Source: an uncultured Clostridia bacterium
GTDB taxonomy: Bacteria > Bacillota > Clostridia > Christensenellales > UBA1242
Reading direction: 5' to 3'
DNA: 45,624 bases
NCBI GenBank assembly: GCA_944381825.1
Contig: CALWMK010000007.1
Span: 1-45,624 of the forward strand
The notes beneath the pieces were generated by a model that ran no database searches, was not told the DNA's origin, and worked only from the letters and a program-made list of their open reading frames with translations. Shown here in pieces: positions 24,215-34,800 of the stretch (position 1 is its first letter; each line of letters opens with the position of its first letter). The position numbers and the translations under genes were made by a program.

Positions 24215-24903
24215 AGTCTGTTTTAATTGAATTATTTAAAAAATATGATATAAAAATATCAGATGGTCAGATAGAAAAACTCTGCAAGCTATATGAACTG
24301 GTTTTATGTTGGAATCAAAATATAAACCTCACTTCTATAACTGAAAAACATGATTTTGCAGTTTTACATCTTTTGGATAGTATAATTTGCCTTGATTTTT
24401 TTAAAAATGTAAAAAAAGTTGTGGATATTGGAACGGGAGCTGGTTTTCCTGCTTTTCCACTTGCAATTCTTTTACCCAACATTGAGTTTACTCTTGTGGA
24501 TTCGATTAATAAAAAAACCAATTTTCATAATTTGGTGATAAAGGAACTAAAGCTTGAAAATGTTAAAGCAGTCAATGCAAGAATTGAGGGTTTTGCAAAG
24601 AAGAACTTTGAAATGTTTGATGTTGTAACTGCAAGAGCGGTTGCTAAAATGCCAACCTTACTTGAATACGCAATGCCACTATTGAAAATAAATGGAATGT
24701 TTTTAGCTTATAAATCGCAACAGGTTGAACAAGAAATACAAGATAGTAAAAAAGCCTTAGAAATTTTAGGAGGAAAATTTGAAAAAGACCTCAATTTTGA
24801 ATTTGAAAATCTTAAAAGAAAAATTATTTTAGTTAAAAAAATTAAAAATACCCCCAAAATTTATCCAAGAGAACAAAACAAACCAAGAACAAAACCTTTA
24901 TAA
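24211..24903 (+). CDS. rsmG: 16S rRNA (guanine-N7) methyltransferase RsmG (GidB)
   Basis: This 230-residue class I AdoMet methyltransferase targets G527 of 16S rRNA. 'VVDIGTGAGFPAFPLAI' is the AdoMet loop (~71-87), 'NQNINLTSI' the family N-terminal motif and 'VVTARAVAKMPTLLEYA' the conserved active-site strand. The last ~20 residues are basic (PREQNKPRTKPL). It is coupled to mnmG. Confidence 0.95.
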   Translation: MKSVLIELFKKYDIKISDGQIEKLCKLYELVLCWNQNINLTSITEKHDFAVLHLLDSIICLDFFKNVKKVVDIGTGAGFPAFPLAILLPNIEFTLVDSINKKTNFHNLVIKELKLENVKAVNARIEGFAKKNFEMFDVVTARAVAKMPTLLEYAMPLLKINGMFLAYKSQQVEQEIQDSKKALEILGGKFEKDLNFEFENLKRKIILVKKIKNTPKIYPREQNKPRTKPL

Positions 24904-24958
24904 TATAAGTTTAATAAAAAACAAAAATATTTTGCGAATAGATTTTATATGTTTTTTT

Positions 24959-24985
24959 GCGCCTCTTTTAATGAGGCGTTTTTTT
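24959..24985 (+). terminator. Rho-independent terminator after rsmG
   Basis: CGCCTC, loop TTTTAAT, GAGGCG, then seven T. Confidence 0.85.
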
Positions 24986-25080
24986 AATAAAAAAATTTAC
25001 CAATAAATAAATTGTCTTTACAAATCATCAAATTTTTTGTAGAATAAATTAATAAAAACAAACATTTTTATGGAGGAATT

Positions 25081-25905
25081 GTGGGAAAAGTTATTGCATT
25101 TGCCAATCAAAAAGGTGGTGTTGGGAAAACAACAACTTGTGTTAATATTGCGGCTTACATGGCTGTAATGGGCAAAAAAATTTTAATTTTAGACATGGAC
25201 CCTCAAGGGAATGCAACAAGTGGAGTTGGAATTGAAAAAACCCCTGAAACTAAAACAATTTATAATGTAATTGACGGAGATGCTTTTGTGCATGAGGTTA
25301 TTTTGCCTACATATATAGATGGTTTAGATATAATACCTTCCACAGTTGATTTGGCAGGAGCTGAAATAGATTTGGTTCAAATGAGCTCTAGAGAAAAAAT
25401 TGTTAAAAATATTTTAGGAAGAATAAAAAACAATTATGATTTTATTTTAATAGATTGTCCTCCCTCGCTAGGGCTTTTGACCGTTAACTCTTTGACAGCT
25501 GCAGACTCAATCATAATTCCAATTCAATGTGAGTTTTATGCTCTTGAAGGTCTTAGTCAACTTATGAACACCGTGAGGTTGATAAAACATCATCTAAATC
25601 AAACTCTAGATGTGGAAGGTGTTGTTTTGACAATGAAAGATTCAAGGTCAAACTTAGTTTCACAGGTAAGCCAAGAAATCGTTAAATTTTTTGGTAAAAA
25701 GGTTTTCCAAACAGCAATTCCAAGAAATATTCGATTAGCAGAAGCCCCAAGTCATGGAGAATCAATTGTATCATACGATTTCAATTCTAAGGGCGCACAA
25801 GCATATTTGTTATTAACTGAAGAAATCTTGCAAAGAAACAATTTAAATTATAATAAGATTAACAAAAATACAAAAATTAATTATAGGAGAGTCGAAAATG
25901 AGTAA
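25081..25905 (+). CDS. parA: chromosome partitioning ATPase ParA (Soj)
   Basis: This 274-residue deviant-Walker ATPase has 'KGGVGKTTTCVNIA' (~11-24), 'ILDMDPQGNATSG' and 'DCPPSLGLLT'. It acts with ParB-parS in origin segregation and modulates DnaA. The start is GTG, after GGAGGAATT. It overlaps parB by 8 bases. Confidence 0.95.
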   Translation: MGKVIAFANQKGGVGKTTTCVNIAAYMAVMGKKILILDMDPQGNATSGVGIEKTPETKTIYNVIDGDAFVHEVILPTYIDGLDIIPSTVDLAGAEIDLVQMSSREKIVKNILGRIKNNYDFILIDCPPSLGLLTVNSLTAADSIIIPIQCEFYALEGLSQLMNTVRLIKHHLNQTLDVEGVVLTMKDSRSNLVSQVSQEIVKFFGKKVFQTAIPRNIRLAEAPSHGESIVSYDFNSKGAQAYLLLTEEILQRNNLNYNKINKNTKINYRRVENE

Positions 25906-26827
25906 CAAAAGAGGACTGGGAAGAGGATTAGAGGCATTATTTTCAGTTTATGACGAAGAGAATGAAGTAAAAAAAGAGAATAATACGGCGCAGAAACAAG
26001 GTGTTGATGAAATATCAATTTCATTGATTGCGCCAAATTTAAATCAACCAAGAAAAAAATTTGATGAAACTGCGCTCAACGAACTAGCCGACTCTATAAA
26101 AGTGCATGGAGTGATACAGCCTATTGTTGTAAATGATGAGGGAAATGGCAAATTTATGATTATTGCTGGTGAAAGAAGATATAGAGCTGCAAAGATTGCA
26201 GGTCTTGATTCGATTCCAGCAATAGTAAAAAATTACACGCCAAAGCAAATTAAAGAAATTTCCATTATAGAAAATCTTCAAAGAGAAGATTTAAATCCTA
26301 TTGAAGCTGCCAGAGCAATTAAACAATTAATGGAAGAATATAAATTAAACCAAGAAACTGTTGCTGATAGAATTGGCAAGAGTCGTCCAGCGGTTGCGAA
26401 TCTTTTAAGATTATTAAATTTGACTCCCGAAGTAGTTTCTTTGATTGAAAATGGGCATCTTTCAGCGGGACATGCAAGATGTTTGGTGGCTTTATCTGAC
26501 CCTAGGGAGCAAGTTAGACTCGCGCAAATGGCTAGAGACAACAAAATTTCTGTTAGAGAACTTGAAAAAATTGTTCGGCAGCTTATGAATCCAAAATCCA
26601 AAAAGATAAAAATGGAACAAAGTGACGAACTTAAAGAACTTATCAACGAAATGCAACGAGTTTTTGCAACAAAGGTATCGGCTATCGGCAATGATAAAAA
26701 GGGAAGAATATATATTGATTACTATTCAAGAGATGATTTAGATAGAATTTGCCAATTATTAGAACTTGTCAATCAAAAGACATTAACTTTAAAAGATTTA
26801 AACAACTATAATCGTTTAAAAAAATGA
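25898..26827 (+). CDS. parB: chromosome partitioning protein ParB (Spo0J)
   Basis: This 309-residue CTP-dependent clamp loads at parS. The N-terminal 'RGLGRGLEALF' is the ParA-stimulating basic segment. The ParB/Srx domain has 'NQPRKKFDE' and the CTP-binding 'GERRYRAAK' and 'IIENLQREDLNPIE'. The HTH region is 'NQETVADRIGKSRPAVANLLRLLNL'. The C-terminus dimerises. Four matching parS sites follow within 730 bp. Confidence 0.96.
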   Translation: MSNKRGLGRGLEALFSVYDEENEVKKENNTAQKQGVDEISISLIAPNLNQPRKKFDETALNELADSIKVHGVIQPIVVNDEGNGKFMIIAGERRYRAAKIAGLDSIPAIVKNYTPKQIKEISIIENLQREDLNPIEAARAIKQLMEEYKLNQETVADRIGKSRPAVANLLRLLNLTPEVVSLIENGHLSAGHARCLVALSDPREQVRLAQMARDNKISVRELEKIVRQLMNPKSKKIKMEQSDELKELINEMQRVFATKVSAIGNDKKGRIYIDYYSRDDLDRICQLLELVNQKTLTLKDLNNYNRLKK

Positions 26828-26834
26828 ATTAAAA

Positions 26835-26857
26835 ACTGCAATTTATTGCAGTTTTTT
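26835..26857 (+). terminator. terminator after parB
   Basis: ACTGCAA, loop TTTA, TTGCAGT, T-run. It begins 8 bases past the parB stop. Confidence 0.8.
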
Positions 26858-26865
26858 ATTAAAAT

Positions 26866-26881
26866 TGTTTCACGTGAAACA
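26866..26881. promoter_or_regulatory. parS: parS site 1
   Basis: Perfect 16-bp palindrome TGTTTCACGTGAAACA, the canonical ParB-binding sequence, just downstream of the parB terminator. Confidence 0.95.
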
Positions 26882-26950
26882 TTTGTAAAAGAAAAAAATG
26901 ATTGCAATATGAATTGTTAAATTCAATTTGGATTGAGAACCCATTAAATT

Positions 26951-26966
26951 TGTTTCACGTGAAACA
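26951..26966. promoter_or_regulatory. parS: parS site 2
   Basis: A second perfect copy of the 16-bp palindrome, 85 bp from the first. A DnaA-box-like TGTTGATAA (26969-26977), identical to the one at 12794 in oriC, follows immediately. Confidence 0.95.
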
Positions 26967-27186
26967 ATTGTTGATAAATTAATTGTATAAAAAATCATCT
27001 AATAATTAATCTTTTTATATAAAACAATAATATATATATGCATTGCGTAGAATTAAAACATTGTATAAAGATTAAAATCTTTGTTTAAAGACTTTTTTGA
27101 AATAAATCAACTAAATTTCTTGGCTCATATATAATTAAATAAATTATATCTGCAATAATATTGTTTTATTAAGTATTTTAAAGAAT

Positions 27187-27202
27187 TGTTTCACGTGAAA
27201 CA
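27187..27202. promoter_or_regulatory. parS: parS site 3
   Basis: Third perfect copy of the palindrome within the non-coding region. Confidence 0.95.
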
Positions 27203-27538
27203 TTTTTGTTAAAAGATAATATTTTAACAAAAATTTTTCAAATGTAATAAAACCTAATTAAATATAGATGAAATTAAGAATAATATTGTTTAATTATTTT
27301 ATTAGCTCAAGTATTATGTAATATATTGTATAAAAAAACTTAACTTTATATAGAGGTTTTGTTGTTTTGTTTAATAAAATCATAAGAATAAAACATTGCG
27401 TCATGTAAAAATTTATTAAAAAATTAAAAATCTTTGTTTAAAGGCATTTTGAGAATTGTTAACGACAATTTACTCAAGGAAAATAAAGTTGTTTTTAAAC
27501 AGAATATAACTTTTTGTATGTAATTAATAAGCCTATAA

Positions 27539-27554
27539 TGTTTCACGTGAAACA
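27539..27554. promoter_or_regulatory. parS: parS site 4
   Basis: Fourth perfect copy of the palindrome; sites 3 and 4 are 352 bp apart. Confidence 0.95.
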
Positions 27555-27587
27555 ATTATTTATTAAGATATTTAATGTGTAAAAATC

Positions 27588-27638
27588 TATATTATCGGAA
27601 GTTTTGTCTGCAAGCGACGGAGTCATTTGCAAGCAAAA
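27588..27638 (+). repeat. interspersed palindromic repeat, copy 1
   Basis: These 51 bp are identical to 45555-45605 at the end of the window. Within it, TTTTG/CAAAA, TGCAA/TTGCA and GAC/GTC arms fold into one long hairpin with a GGA tip. It is non-coding, like the other copy. Confidence 0.8.
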
Positions 27639-27774
27639 TTTAACATCACATAGTTTATATTATTGGAAGTTAGAGGAAAACAATGCTTTGTATTATTTTC
27701 AAATAACTGATGTTTATTCAAAATGTAATAAAAAAAACTTCTTTTGTTTTGTGTAAACAAAACTAATTTTGATA

Positions 27775-27809
27775 CAAGCAAAATTTGACATAACATAGTT
27801 TGTATTATT
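27775..27809 (+). repeat. degenerate direct repeat of 27630-27664
   Basis: 32 of 35 positions match. The first copy overlaps the 3' edge of the palindromic repeat, so this is probably a partial copy of the same larger element. Confidence 0.6.
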
Positions 27810-27950
27810 TTAAATTATTGTTTGATTATAAGTTTTAGCTTTTTTAGAATGTTTACCATTAAAACAATAGCTTTATTTTAAAAAATAATAATTTTAAAAT
27901 AATCTTTTAATCTTTTATCTTTTGTGATATAATTCTTTACGAGGTAAAAT

Positions 27951-28649
27951 ATGAACGGAATTATCCTTGACTTGATTTTATTTGCTTTTTTAATTTTGTT
28001 TTCTATTATTGGATTTTATAAAGGTTTTCTTAGAGGGCTTTTGTCATTGTTTGGTTTTATTGGTTCCGCCATTATTGCTTTTTTAACAAGAGATTTTTTT
28101 GCAAATTTATTAAATAAAGCATTTGGCTGGGGAACTGTTTTTGCTGATTTTATTATGAAACAAGTCGGAAATTTAAATCAAGCCTTTGTTGTGGAACAGT
28201 TTGGCGATTCAACTAGTATGCTTAATGCTGTTAATTCAAGTGATATAAATGTAATTTATAAAAAAATATTTGAAAGATTTATTCTTCAAGCTGATTTTAC
28301 TGGAGGAGCATTGACTATTGGAGATATTGTATCTTCGGCTATATCGAGTTTGATTTTAAAAGTTATTGCAATTATTTTGGTTTTTGTTGTTATTAGAATA
28401 TTAGTTGTAATTTTGAATTTAGTTTTAAAGAAACTTCCGAAAAAAAACATTTTTGGTGCTTTTGATAGAACGCTGGGCATATTGGTTGGAGGATTAAAAG
28501 GTTTGATTGTCATTAGCGTCTTATTAATTCTTTTCACTGTTGTTTGCATGATTCCTTCGGTTAGTGAAAAAGTATTGCCAATTATAGAATCATCATATGT
28601 GACAAAACCGCTTTTGGATTTTATTAATACTTTTATTTTGAAATTTTAA
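27951..28649 (+). CDS. CvpA family membrane protein
   Basis: This 232-residue protein with four hydrophobic segments fits the CvpA/colicin V production family: N-terminal 'ILDLILFAFLILFSIIGFYKGFLRGLLSLFGFIGSAIIAF', a third segment at ~133-158 and a fourth at ~183-203. The family is widespread, membrane-located and of unclear function. An extended -10 TGTGATATAAT lies ~25 bases upstream and GAGG gives the SD. Confidence 0.85.
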   Translation: MNGIILDLILFAFLILFSIIGFYKGFLRGLLSLFGFIGSAIIAFLTRDFFANLLNKAFGWGTVFADFIMKQVGNLNQAFVVEQFGDSTSMLNAVNSSDINVIYKKIFERFILQADFTGGALTIGDIVSSAISSLILKVIAIILVFVVIRILVVILNLVLKKLPKKNIFGAFDRTLGILVGGLKGLIVISVLLILFTVVCMIPSVSEKVLPIIESSYVTKPLLDFINTFILKF

Positions 28650-28690
28650 TGGCGCAAAAATTAATTTTTTTGCGCCATATATTTTTTTAA
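28650..28690 (+). terminator. terminator after the cvpA-like gene
   Basis: TGGCGCAAAAA and TTTTTGCGCCA (ending 28677) form an 11-bp stem, followed by a TATATTTTTTT run. Confidence 0.8.
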
Positions 28691-28825
28691 AAATGGTTTA
28701 GAAAATGGGATAAAAACATATAATTATTATTGTTTGTTATTTAAAGCTTTGAATATAGTATTTTTTATTCGTTTTTATAGAATGATAATTCATATATATT
28801 TTCTATTTAAAAATTCATAATTCGT

Positions 28826-28853
28826 TTGCAAATTTCTAAAACTATGATATAAT
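28826..28853 (+). promoter_or_regulatory. ftsH promoter
   Basis: TTGCAA (28826-28831), a 16-bp spacer and TATAAT (28848-28853) with upstream TG extension. The rest of 28691-28861 has nothing recognisable. Confidence 0.65.
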
Positions 28854-28882
28854 GGTTTCACTTGTTTAATAGGAGAATTAAG

Positions 28883-31099
28883 TTGAAAAAATCTGGATTT
28901 AAATGGTCTTATATTTTTATAGCACTTTTAGTTGTGCTTTGTTTAGTCTTTTTATTTAGCGACACTGGTGTGAGCGGAACAAAAATTTCTGCCGACACTG
29001 CTATTTTATATGTTAAAGACGGAAAGGTTTCTAATTTTTATGCTAAAGATGGAATCGCTAAAATAAAGCTCAAAGAAAATTCACAAGTTTCTGAAGAGAA
29101 ATTTCCTGCAAAAGCTGATTATTATTTTAAATATACCTCTGAAACCATTCGATTGATATTAGAGGTTATAGATGAGAACAACGAGCTTGCAAAAACTGAT
29201 GATTCTTATACACACATTAAATGGGATTATGAACCAACAGAGCCATCCATTTTAGAACAAATTGCTCCATTTTTATATATAGGTTTAGGTCTTTTAGTAA
29301 TATTTATAGTGTTTAAAATGCTTTCTTCTTCAAATAAGGGTGCAATGGCTTTTGGAAAAAGCAGAGCTAAAATTTCTACAAGTACTAAAGTAAGATTTTC
29401 AGACATAGCTGGAGCAGATGAGGAAAAAGAGGAATTAAAAGAAATTGTGGATTTTTTGAAAAATCCTCAAAAATTTACCGCACTTGGTGCAAGAATTCCA
29501 AAAGGTGTATTGTTGGTGGGTCCACCTGGAACAGGTAAAACTCTTTTGGCTAGAGCTGTTGCAGGTGAAAGTAATGTTCCTTTCCTTTCTATCAGCGGTT
29601 CTGATTTTGTTGAAATGTTTGTGGGTGTGGGCGCTTCTCGTGTTAGAGATTTGTTTGAAGATGCAAAAAAAAGCATGCCTTGCATTGTTTTTATTGATGA
29701 GATAGATGCTGTGGGACGCCAAAGAGGAGCTGGTCTTGGTGGTGGAAATGATGAAAGAGAACAAACCTTAAATCAATTGCTTGTCGAAATGGATGGGTTT
29801 GAGGCCAATGATGGAATAATAGTTTTGGCTGCCACTAATCGTAGTGATGTTTTAGATCCCGCTCTTTTAAGACCTGGAAGATTTGATAGACAAATCTATG
29901 TTCATATTCCAGATGTTAAGGGCAGAGAGGGAATTATTAAAATTCATGCTCGTAATAAACCTATTGATGAAGAAGTGGATTTTGAAACATTGGCTAGAAT
30001 TACAAGTGGTTTTACTGGTGCAGACATTGAAAACATGTTAAATGAGGCTGCAATTTTAGCAGCAAGAGCAAATCGCGCCAAAATAATTATGGAAGATTTG
30101 ACAGAAGGCATTAACAAAGTTATTATGGGACCACAAAAGAAAAGCCGTGTCATAACTGAAAACGATAAAAAAATCACCGCTTATCATGAATCTGGGCATG
30201 CAATTTTGGGCAAGCTTTTGCCATTTTGCGAGCCTATTCAAGAGGTTTCTATTATTCCTCGTGGCAATGCCGCAGGATACACCATGTCAAGACCTGAAAA
30301 CGACGATTCTCATAGAACATTTAATCGTTTAAACGATGAAATTGCAATGATAATGGGCGGAAGAATTGCCGAGGAGATTGTTTTTAAAGATGTTACAACT
30401 GGTGCTTCTAGTGATATTCAAAAGGCTACAGAAATTGCAAGAAAAATGGTTACAGATTGGGGAATGAGTAGTCTTGGTTTTATGGGCTTTAATAATGATA
30501 ATCAACTTTTTATTGGAAGAGATTATCAAAGAAAGAATGATTATAGCGAGAAAATGGCATCAGAAATTGACAAAGAGGTTAAAAATATATTAGACTACAA
30601 CTATAAAAGAGCTAAGGATATTTTGACAAACAATATCACTCTTTTAGACAATATGTCTAATCTTCTTCTACAAAAAGAAACAATATATCATGATGAGGTT
30701 GAACTTTTAATTGAGGGGCATTCAGTAGATGAAATTGTTGAAATTATGAACAAAAAAGAGGAAGAACGAAGAAAAAAACAACAAGCTCAAAAAGAACAAC
30801 AAAGCATTATGTTAAAAATGGAAGAGCTTGAAAACAAGGTTAAAACTGGCGAAATGTTTTTGAAAAATGGAATCATAACTCAAGCCGATTTAAATATTTT
30901 AATCAAAAAGCGTGATGAGTTTAAGGAATCTTTACAAAATCAGAAAGCGGAGAAATCTTCAGTTAAAGAAGATTCCCATGAACAAGAAAAAGAGAAAAAA
31001 GTTAGTGGCAGAAAAAAATCTGGTGAAAATAAACAATCTGACAACGAAAAAAAGACTTCTAACAAAAAGAAAAACTCTAAAGATGAGGAGGATGTATGA
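28883..31099 (+). CDS. ftsH: ATP-dependent zinc metalloprotease FtsH
   Basis: This 738-residue membrane AAA+ protease degrades misfolded membrane proteins and regulators. TM1 is at ~9-25, an extracytoplasmic domain follows, and TM2 is at ~130-150. The AAA module has 'GPPGTGKT' (~213-220) and '[14 protein letters not shown]'; the SRH region is '[16 protein letters not shown]'. The zinc site HESGH lies at ~435-439. The last ~130 residues are a lysine/glutamate-rich tail, unusually long. The start is TTG 28883, eight bases after AGGAGA; the earlier in-frame TTG lacks an SD. It overlaps the next gene by ATGA. Confidence 0.95.
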   Translation: MKKSGFKWSYIFIALLVVLCLVFLFSDTGVSGTKISADTAILYVKDGKVSNFYAKDGIAKIKLKENSQVSEEKFPAKADYYFKYTSETIRLILEVIDENNELAKTDDSYTHIKWDYEPTEPSILEQIAPFLYIGLGLLVIFIVFKMLSSSNKGAMAFGKSRAKISTSTKVRFSDIAGADEEKEELKEIVDFLKNPQKFTALGARIPKGVLLVGPPGTGKTLLARAVAGESNVPFLSISGSDFVEMFVGVGASRVRDLFEDAKKSMPCIVFIDEIDAVGRQRGAGLGGGNDEREQTLNQLLVEMDGFEANDGIIVLAATNRSDVLDPALLRPGRFDRQIYVHIPDVKGREGIIKIHARNKPIDEEVDFETLARITSGFTGADIENMLNEAAILAARANRAKIIMEDLTEGINKVIMGPQKKSRVITENDKKITAYHESGHAILGKLLPFCEPIQEVSIIPRGNAAGYTMSRPENDDSHRTFNRLNDEIAMIMGGRIAEEIVFKDVTTGASSDIQKATEIARKMVTDWGMSSLGFMGFNNDNQLFIGRDYQRKNDYSEKMASEIDKEVKNILDYNYKRAKDILTNNITLLDNMSNLLLQKETIYHDEVELLIEGHSVDEIVEIMNKKEEERRKKQQAQKEQQSIMLKMEELENKVKTGEMFLKNGIITQADLNILIKKRDEFKESLQNQKAEKSSVKEDSHEQEKEKKVSGRKKSGENKQSDNEKKTSNKKKNSKDEEDV

Positions 31100-31674
31100 A
31101 AAAGAAAATAATTCTATGGATATCTTTGGGATTGGTTTTGATTTTAGCTTTGGCAATTGTTCTTCTTGCTGTGCTCAAAAAGGACTATTCTCCAGAATTT
31201 GATTTATCACCAAAAACTATTCAAATTTATGATAGTTCATCTAAACATTATTTTAATGACACGACTGGAAATGAAAAAGAAAAAGCAATGTTTGACAAAC
31301 TCATTTCTCAATATAATGATTCCATGAAACAATCTATTTTAGCTAGTATGTTTAGTGGACATCTTTCTAATTCTGTTGAAATTAGTTTAAAATCGACTGA
31401 ACCGTCCCTAACTGGATATAAAGTAACTCTTAATTTTGGAGCAAATGTGACACTCAAGAAAGACGGAAAGAATTTTGTTTACGGAACTGATTCTTCAAAA
31501 ACAATTGTTTTCAAAGAGATAATGTTTTGGATTGATGAAACAAAAGGCTATCATGAATTTAATATTTATGCAATAGAAAATGTGGATTCTACAAAATCAA
31601 ATTATTACGAGATTACCACCCTTGCAAACACATACGAATTGTATCAAACTATCACTGGTTTAGATTTTCATTAA
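31096..31674 (+). CDS. membrane-anchored extracytoplasmic protein (hypothetical)
   Basis: This 192-residue protein has an N-terminal membrane anchor (residues ~5-27, '[23 protein letters not shown]') and a beta-rich external domain. The gene is coupled to ftsH by ATGA overlap. It may be an FtsH-associated factor or merely a co-transcribed surface protein. No family is recognised. A terminator follows. Confidence 0.65.
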   Translation: MKKKIILWISLGLVLILALAIVLLAVLKKDYSPEFDLSPKTIQIYDSSSKHYFNDTTGNEKEKAMFDKLISQYNDSMKQSILASMFSGHLSNSVEISLKSTEPSLTGYKVTLNFGANVTLKKDGKNFVYGTDSSKTIVFKEIMFWIDETKGYHEFNIYAIENVDSTKSNYYEITTLANTYELYQTITGLDFH

Positions 31675-31702
31675 TTTAAAAATTTGGTCATTACAAATGA
31701 AG

Positions 31703-31728
31703 CCTTGAGCAATCTCAAGGTTTTATTT
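31703..31728 (+). terminator. terminator of the ftsH operon
   Basis: CCTTGAG, loop CAAT, CTCAAGG, T-rich run. Confidence 0.8.
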
Positions 31729-31827
31729 ATTATCTATAAATTTGAGAATGTTTTTTAATTTCAATTATATTATAATTTTGAAAATGAACTCTTGGAAAGT
31801 TGCATAAATTATGATAAAATATAAATT

Positions 31828-34800
31828 ATGAACAAGATAATTTTAGGTGACAATTTATATGAATTGTCTGTTGAGGGAATTTCAAATATTGACCCTTCTT
31901 CCACTAAAGAAAATTTGATAATAGTGCCTGATAGATTTTCTTTATTGGCAGAGCTTTTATTATTTAATGTTAAAAAAATATCTTGTACTTTTAATACCTT
32001 TGTAATGCCAATTTCTAAGTTCTGTATTTCACAGCTCAGTAAAATAACCAATTTGGATGTTGTTGACTCTCAAAAACAAAAATTTTTAATAAGAAGAGCG
32101 GTAAATTTATGTAAAAAAAAATTTAAATGCTTTAAAAATTTATCATCATCACTTATTGATGAAATTTCAAAAACAATTTCACAGCTTAAAAGTTGCAGGG
32201 TAAAAAGTGGGGATTTTTCTTTTGAAAGTTCTAAAACACTGGAAAATAAGCTTTATGACTTAAATTTAATTTTTGAAAAATATGAAGAACTTTTAGCTGG
32301 GAAATTAGATAATAATGAAATTTTAAATCTTTTTTTATCAAAAATCGAGCAAATGAACCTTGAAAATTTTAATTTTTATTTTGTTGGTTTTGACTCTTTT
32401 ACAACCCAAATTTGTCTTATTGTGAAGACACTTATGAAATATGGGAATGTTTGTGTGGGCATTCCTTTTACTAAAACAAAAAACAGATTTTTTGAACTTG
32501 AAATGTATGAAATGTTCAAAACTGAAATTGAATGTGGTGATGTCAATGTGGAATATGCTGGAAATTTTTTGTCAAAAAATCAAAAAGATTTGTTAAAAAG
32601 CCTAACTTGCAAAAATGAAATTGTAGGTTCGAATTATTTATCAATATTTGAAACCGAAAGTGTAAAAGCTGAAATTGATTTTGTTCTTATGGACATTTGT
32701 GACAAAGTTAGACATGGCTATAAATTTAATGATTTTGCAATTGCATGTTCTTCGCTTGAAAAGTATGAACCATTGATTGAAAATCGGATTTGTGATTTTG
32801 ATATCAATTATTATTTTGATTCTTCAAAAAGTATCACAAAAATGCCATTACATAATTTTGTTTTAGCTTTTTTAAATGTTTTTAAAAATAATTTTTTAAA
32901 AGAAGATATTTTTGATTTTATTAAAAATCAATTTCTTGATTTAAATTTAACACAAAAATCGCAAATAATTACACTTTTTAACAAACTCCAGTTATTTGAG
33001 GAGGGTTTTATATCAAATCGCAAGTTCTTAACCGAGGAACAATTTGAATTAACTAAATATATTTTTTTTATCTTAGATTCTTATGAGAAAAAATTTTCAT
33101 CTTGTAAAATTGTGTTTGACTTTATCAAGGTTGTCAAAGATTTTTTGCTTGAATTAAAAATTGAAGAAAAACTTGAAAAAATAAGTCTTAAATTAAAATT
33201 AAAAGGTGATTTTAAAAACGAAAAACTTTTTGAACAAATTTATGAAAAAACAATGACGACACTTTGTTCCATAGAGGATTTAGGAAGTGAAAGTTGTGAT
33301 ATAGCCGAATTTATTGAAATTTTTGTTGATGCCTTTTCAGATGTCAAACTTTCCACTGTTCCTATTTCAAACAATTGTGTTTATATTGGTGATTGCACAG
33401 ATAGTTTTTTTAAAAAGGTAAAGGTTTTATATGTTTTAGGCGCAACGGCCAATGCACTTCCGAGAATAATAAAAGATTGTGGACTTTTATTAGATGATGA
33501 CATTGAACAATTAAATTGCAGATTAGTTATTTCACCGACCATAAAAACAATTAACAAACGAAACAGATTTAAACTGATAAATACTATTTTGAGTGCGACA
33601 GACAAATTGATTGTGACATATCCTATTTTTGATGATGATGAACAGCAGACTTTATGCTCGTTTATTGATGAAATTTGTTCAAAGTCAAATTTAAAGATTG
33701 TTAATTTAAATGAATATTTGTTTATTCCAAATCAAACTTATGCTCTAGAACATATTTTATACACCTGTCCTAACAAAAAGCTATTAAAAGAAAAATTGTT
33801 TTTAGAATCGAAAACAAACAAACTGAGCAAATTACAACTTAGTTCAATTTTTGAAACAATAAAAGATGAAATAACTATTTCAGAATATAAAAGATTCAAT
33901 TTTAAAAATGACAAAACAAATTTAAATAATGCAAAACAATTATTTTTTACAAATAATTTTACAAAAGTTTCGCAATTGGAAGATTATTTTCTATGTCCAT
34001 ATAGACATTTTTTAAATTACGGATTGAAGCTTAATCAACAACAAATTGGTGTTGGAAACATTGAAATAGGAAATTTATCACATAAGATAGCTTATTTGTT
34101 TGCAAAAAATATTAAAAAAATGCAATCTTTTGAAGATTGTGAAGATTTTGTCGAAAAAATTTTTAGTGAAAAAAAACTCAAAGAGTTTATTCCATTTTTG
34201 CTATCTAAGCAATATGACATGCTTTTAGTTTATCTTAAATATGAACTGAAAAATTTTGTAAAGAGCATATTCATACAGCAACAATCATCTATGTTTAAAA
34301 TACAAGAACAAGATTTGGAAAGCAATGTTTTTGTGGAAAAGTATTTTAATAATGAAATTGGGTTAAAGGGAGTCGTTGACCGAATTGATTCCTTTAAAAA
34401 TGATTTTATTGTCATTGACTATAAATCTTCCAATGTAAATTTTAATATTACAAGTATATACTGTGGCGAAAAGATTCAGGTTTTAGTTTATGCTGGTGTG
34501 CTTGAATATTTAAAAAACAAAAATGCTGTTGGAGTGTTTTATTTGCCTGTTAAAAATGATGATGTGAAATATCATAAATTTGTTGGTTTTTTTGTGAAAG
34601 AAGAAAAAATTGCTCTTGCGCTTGACAGCACCATAAGCATTGACAAATCTTCAAGTGAATTTTTTAATCTTAAGCTTTCAAAAAGCAAAAAAAATCTTGA
34701 AAAGGGCGAGGTGGTGTTAGCTAGTACTGTTTCATCAAGCAAAAATTTGAAATCAATGATAAAATATTCAAAAAAACTTTGTGAAAAGGCTATAGAGGAA

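Larger units (their letters stand above)
26858..27950. other. 1.1-kb non-coding centromere-like region
   Basis: There is no supported gene. It holds four parS sites and decayed direct repeats: ATTAAAATCTTTGTTTAAAG near 27071 recurs with one insertion near 27423, and a 35-bp string at 27630-27664 recurs at 27775-27809 with three differences. It also holds a 51-bp palindromic repeat (27588-27638). The region looks built by repeated local duplication. Confidence 0.7.
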
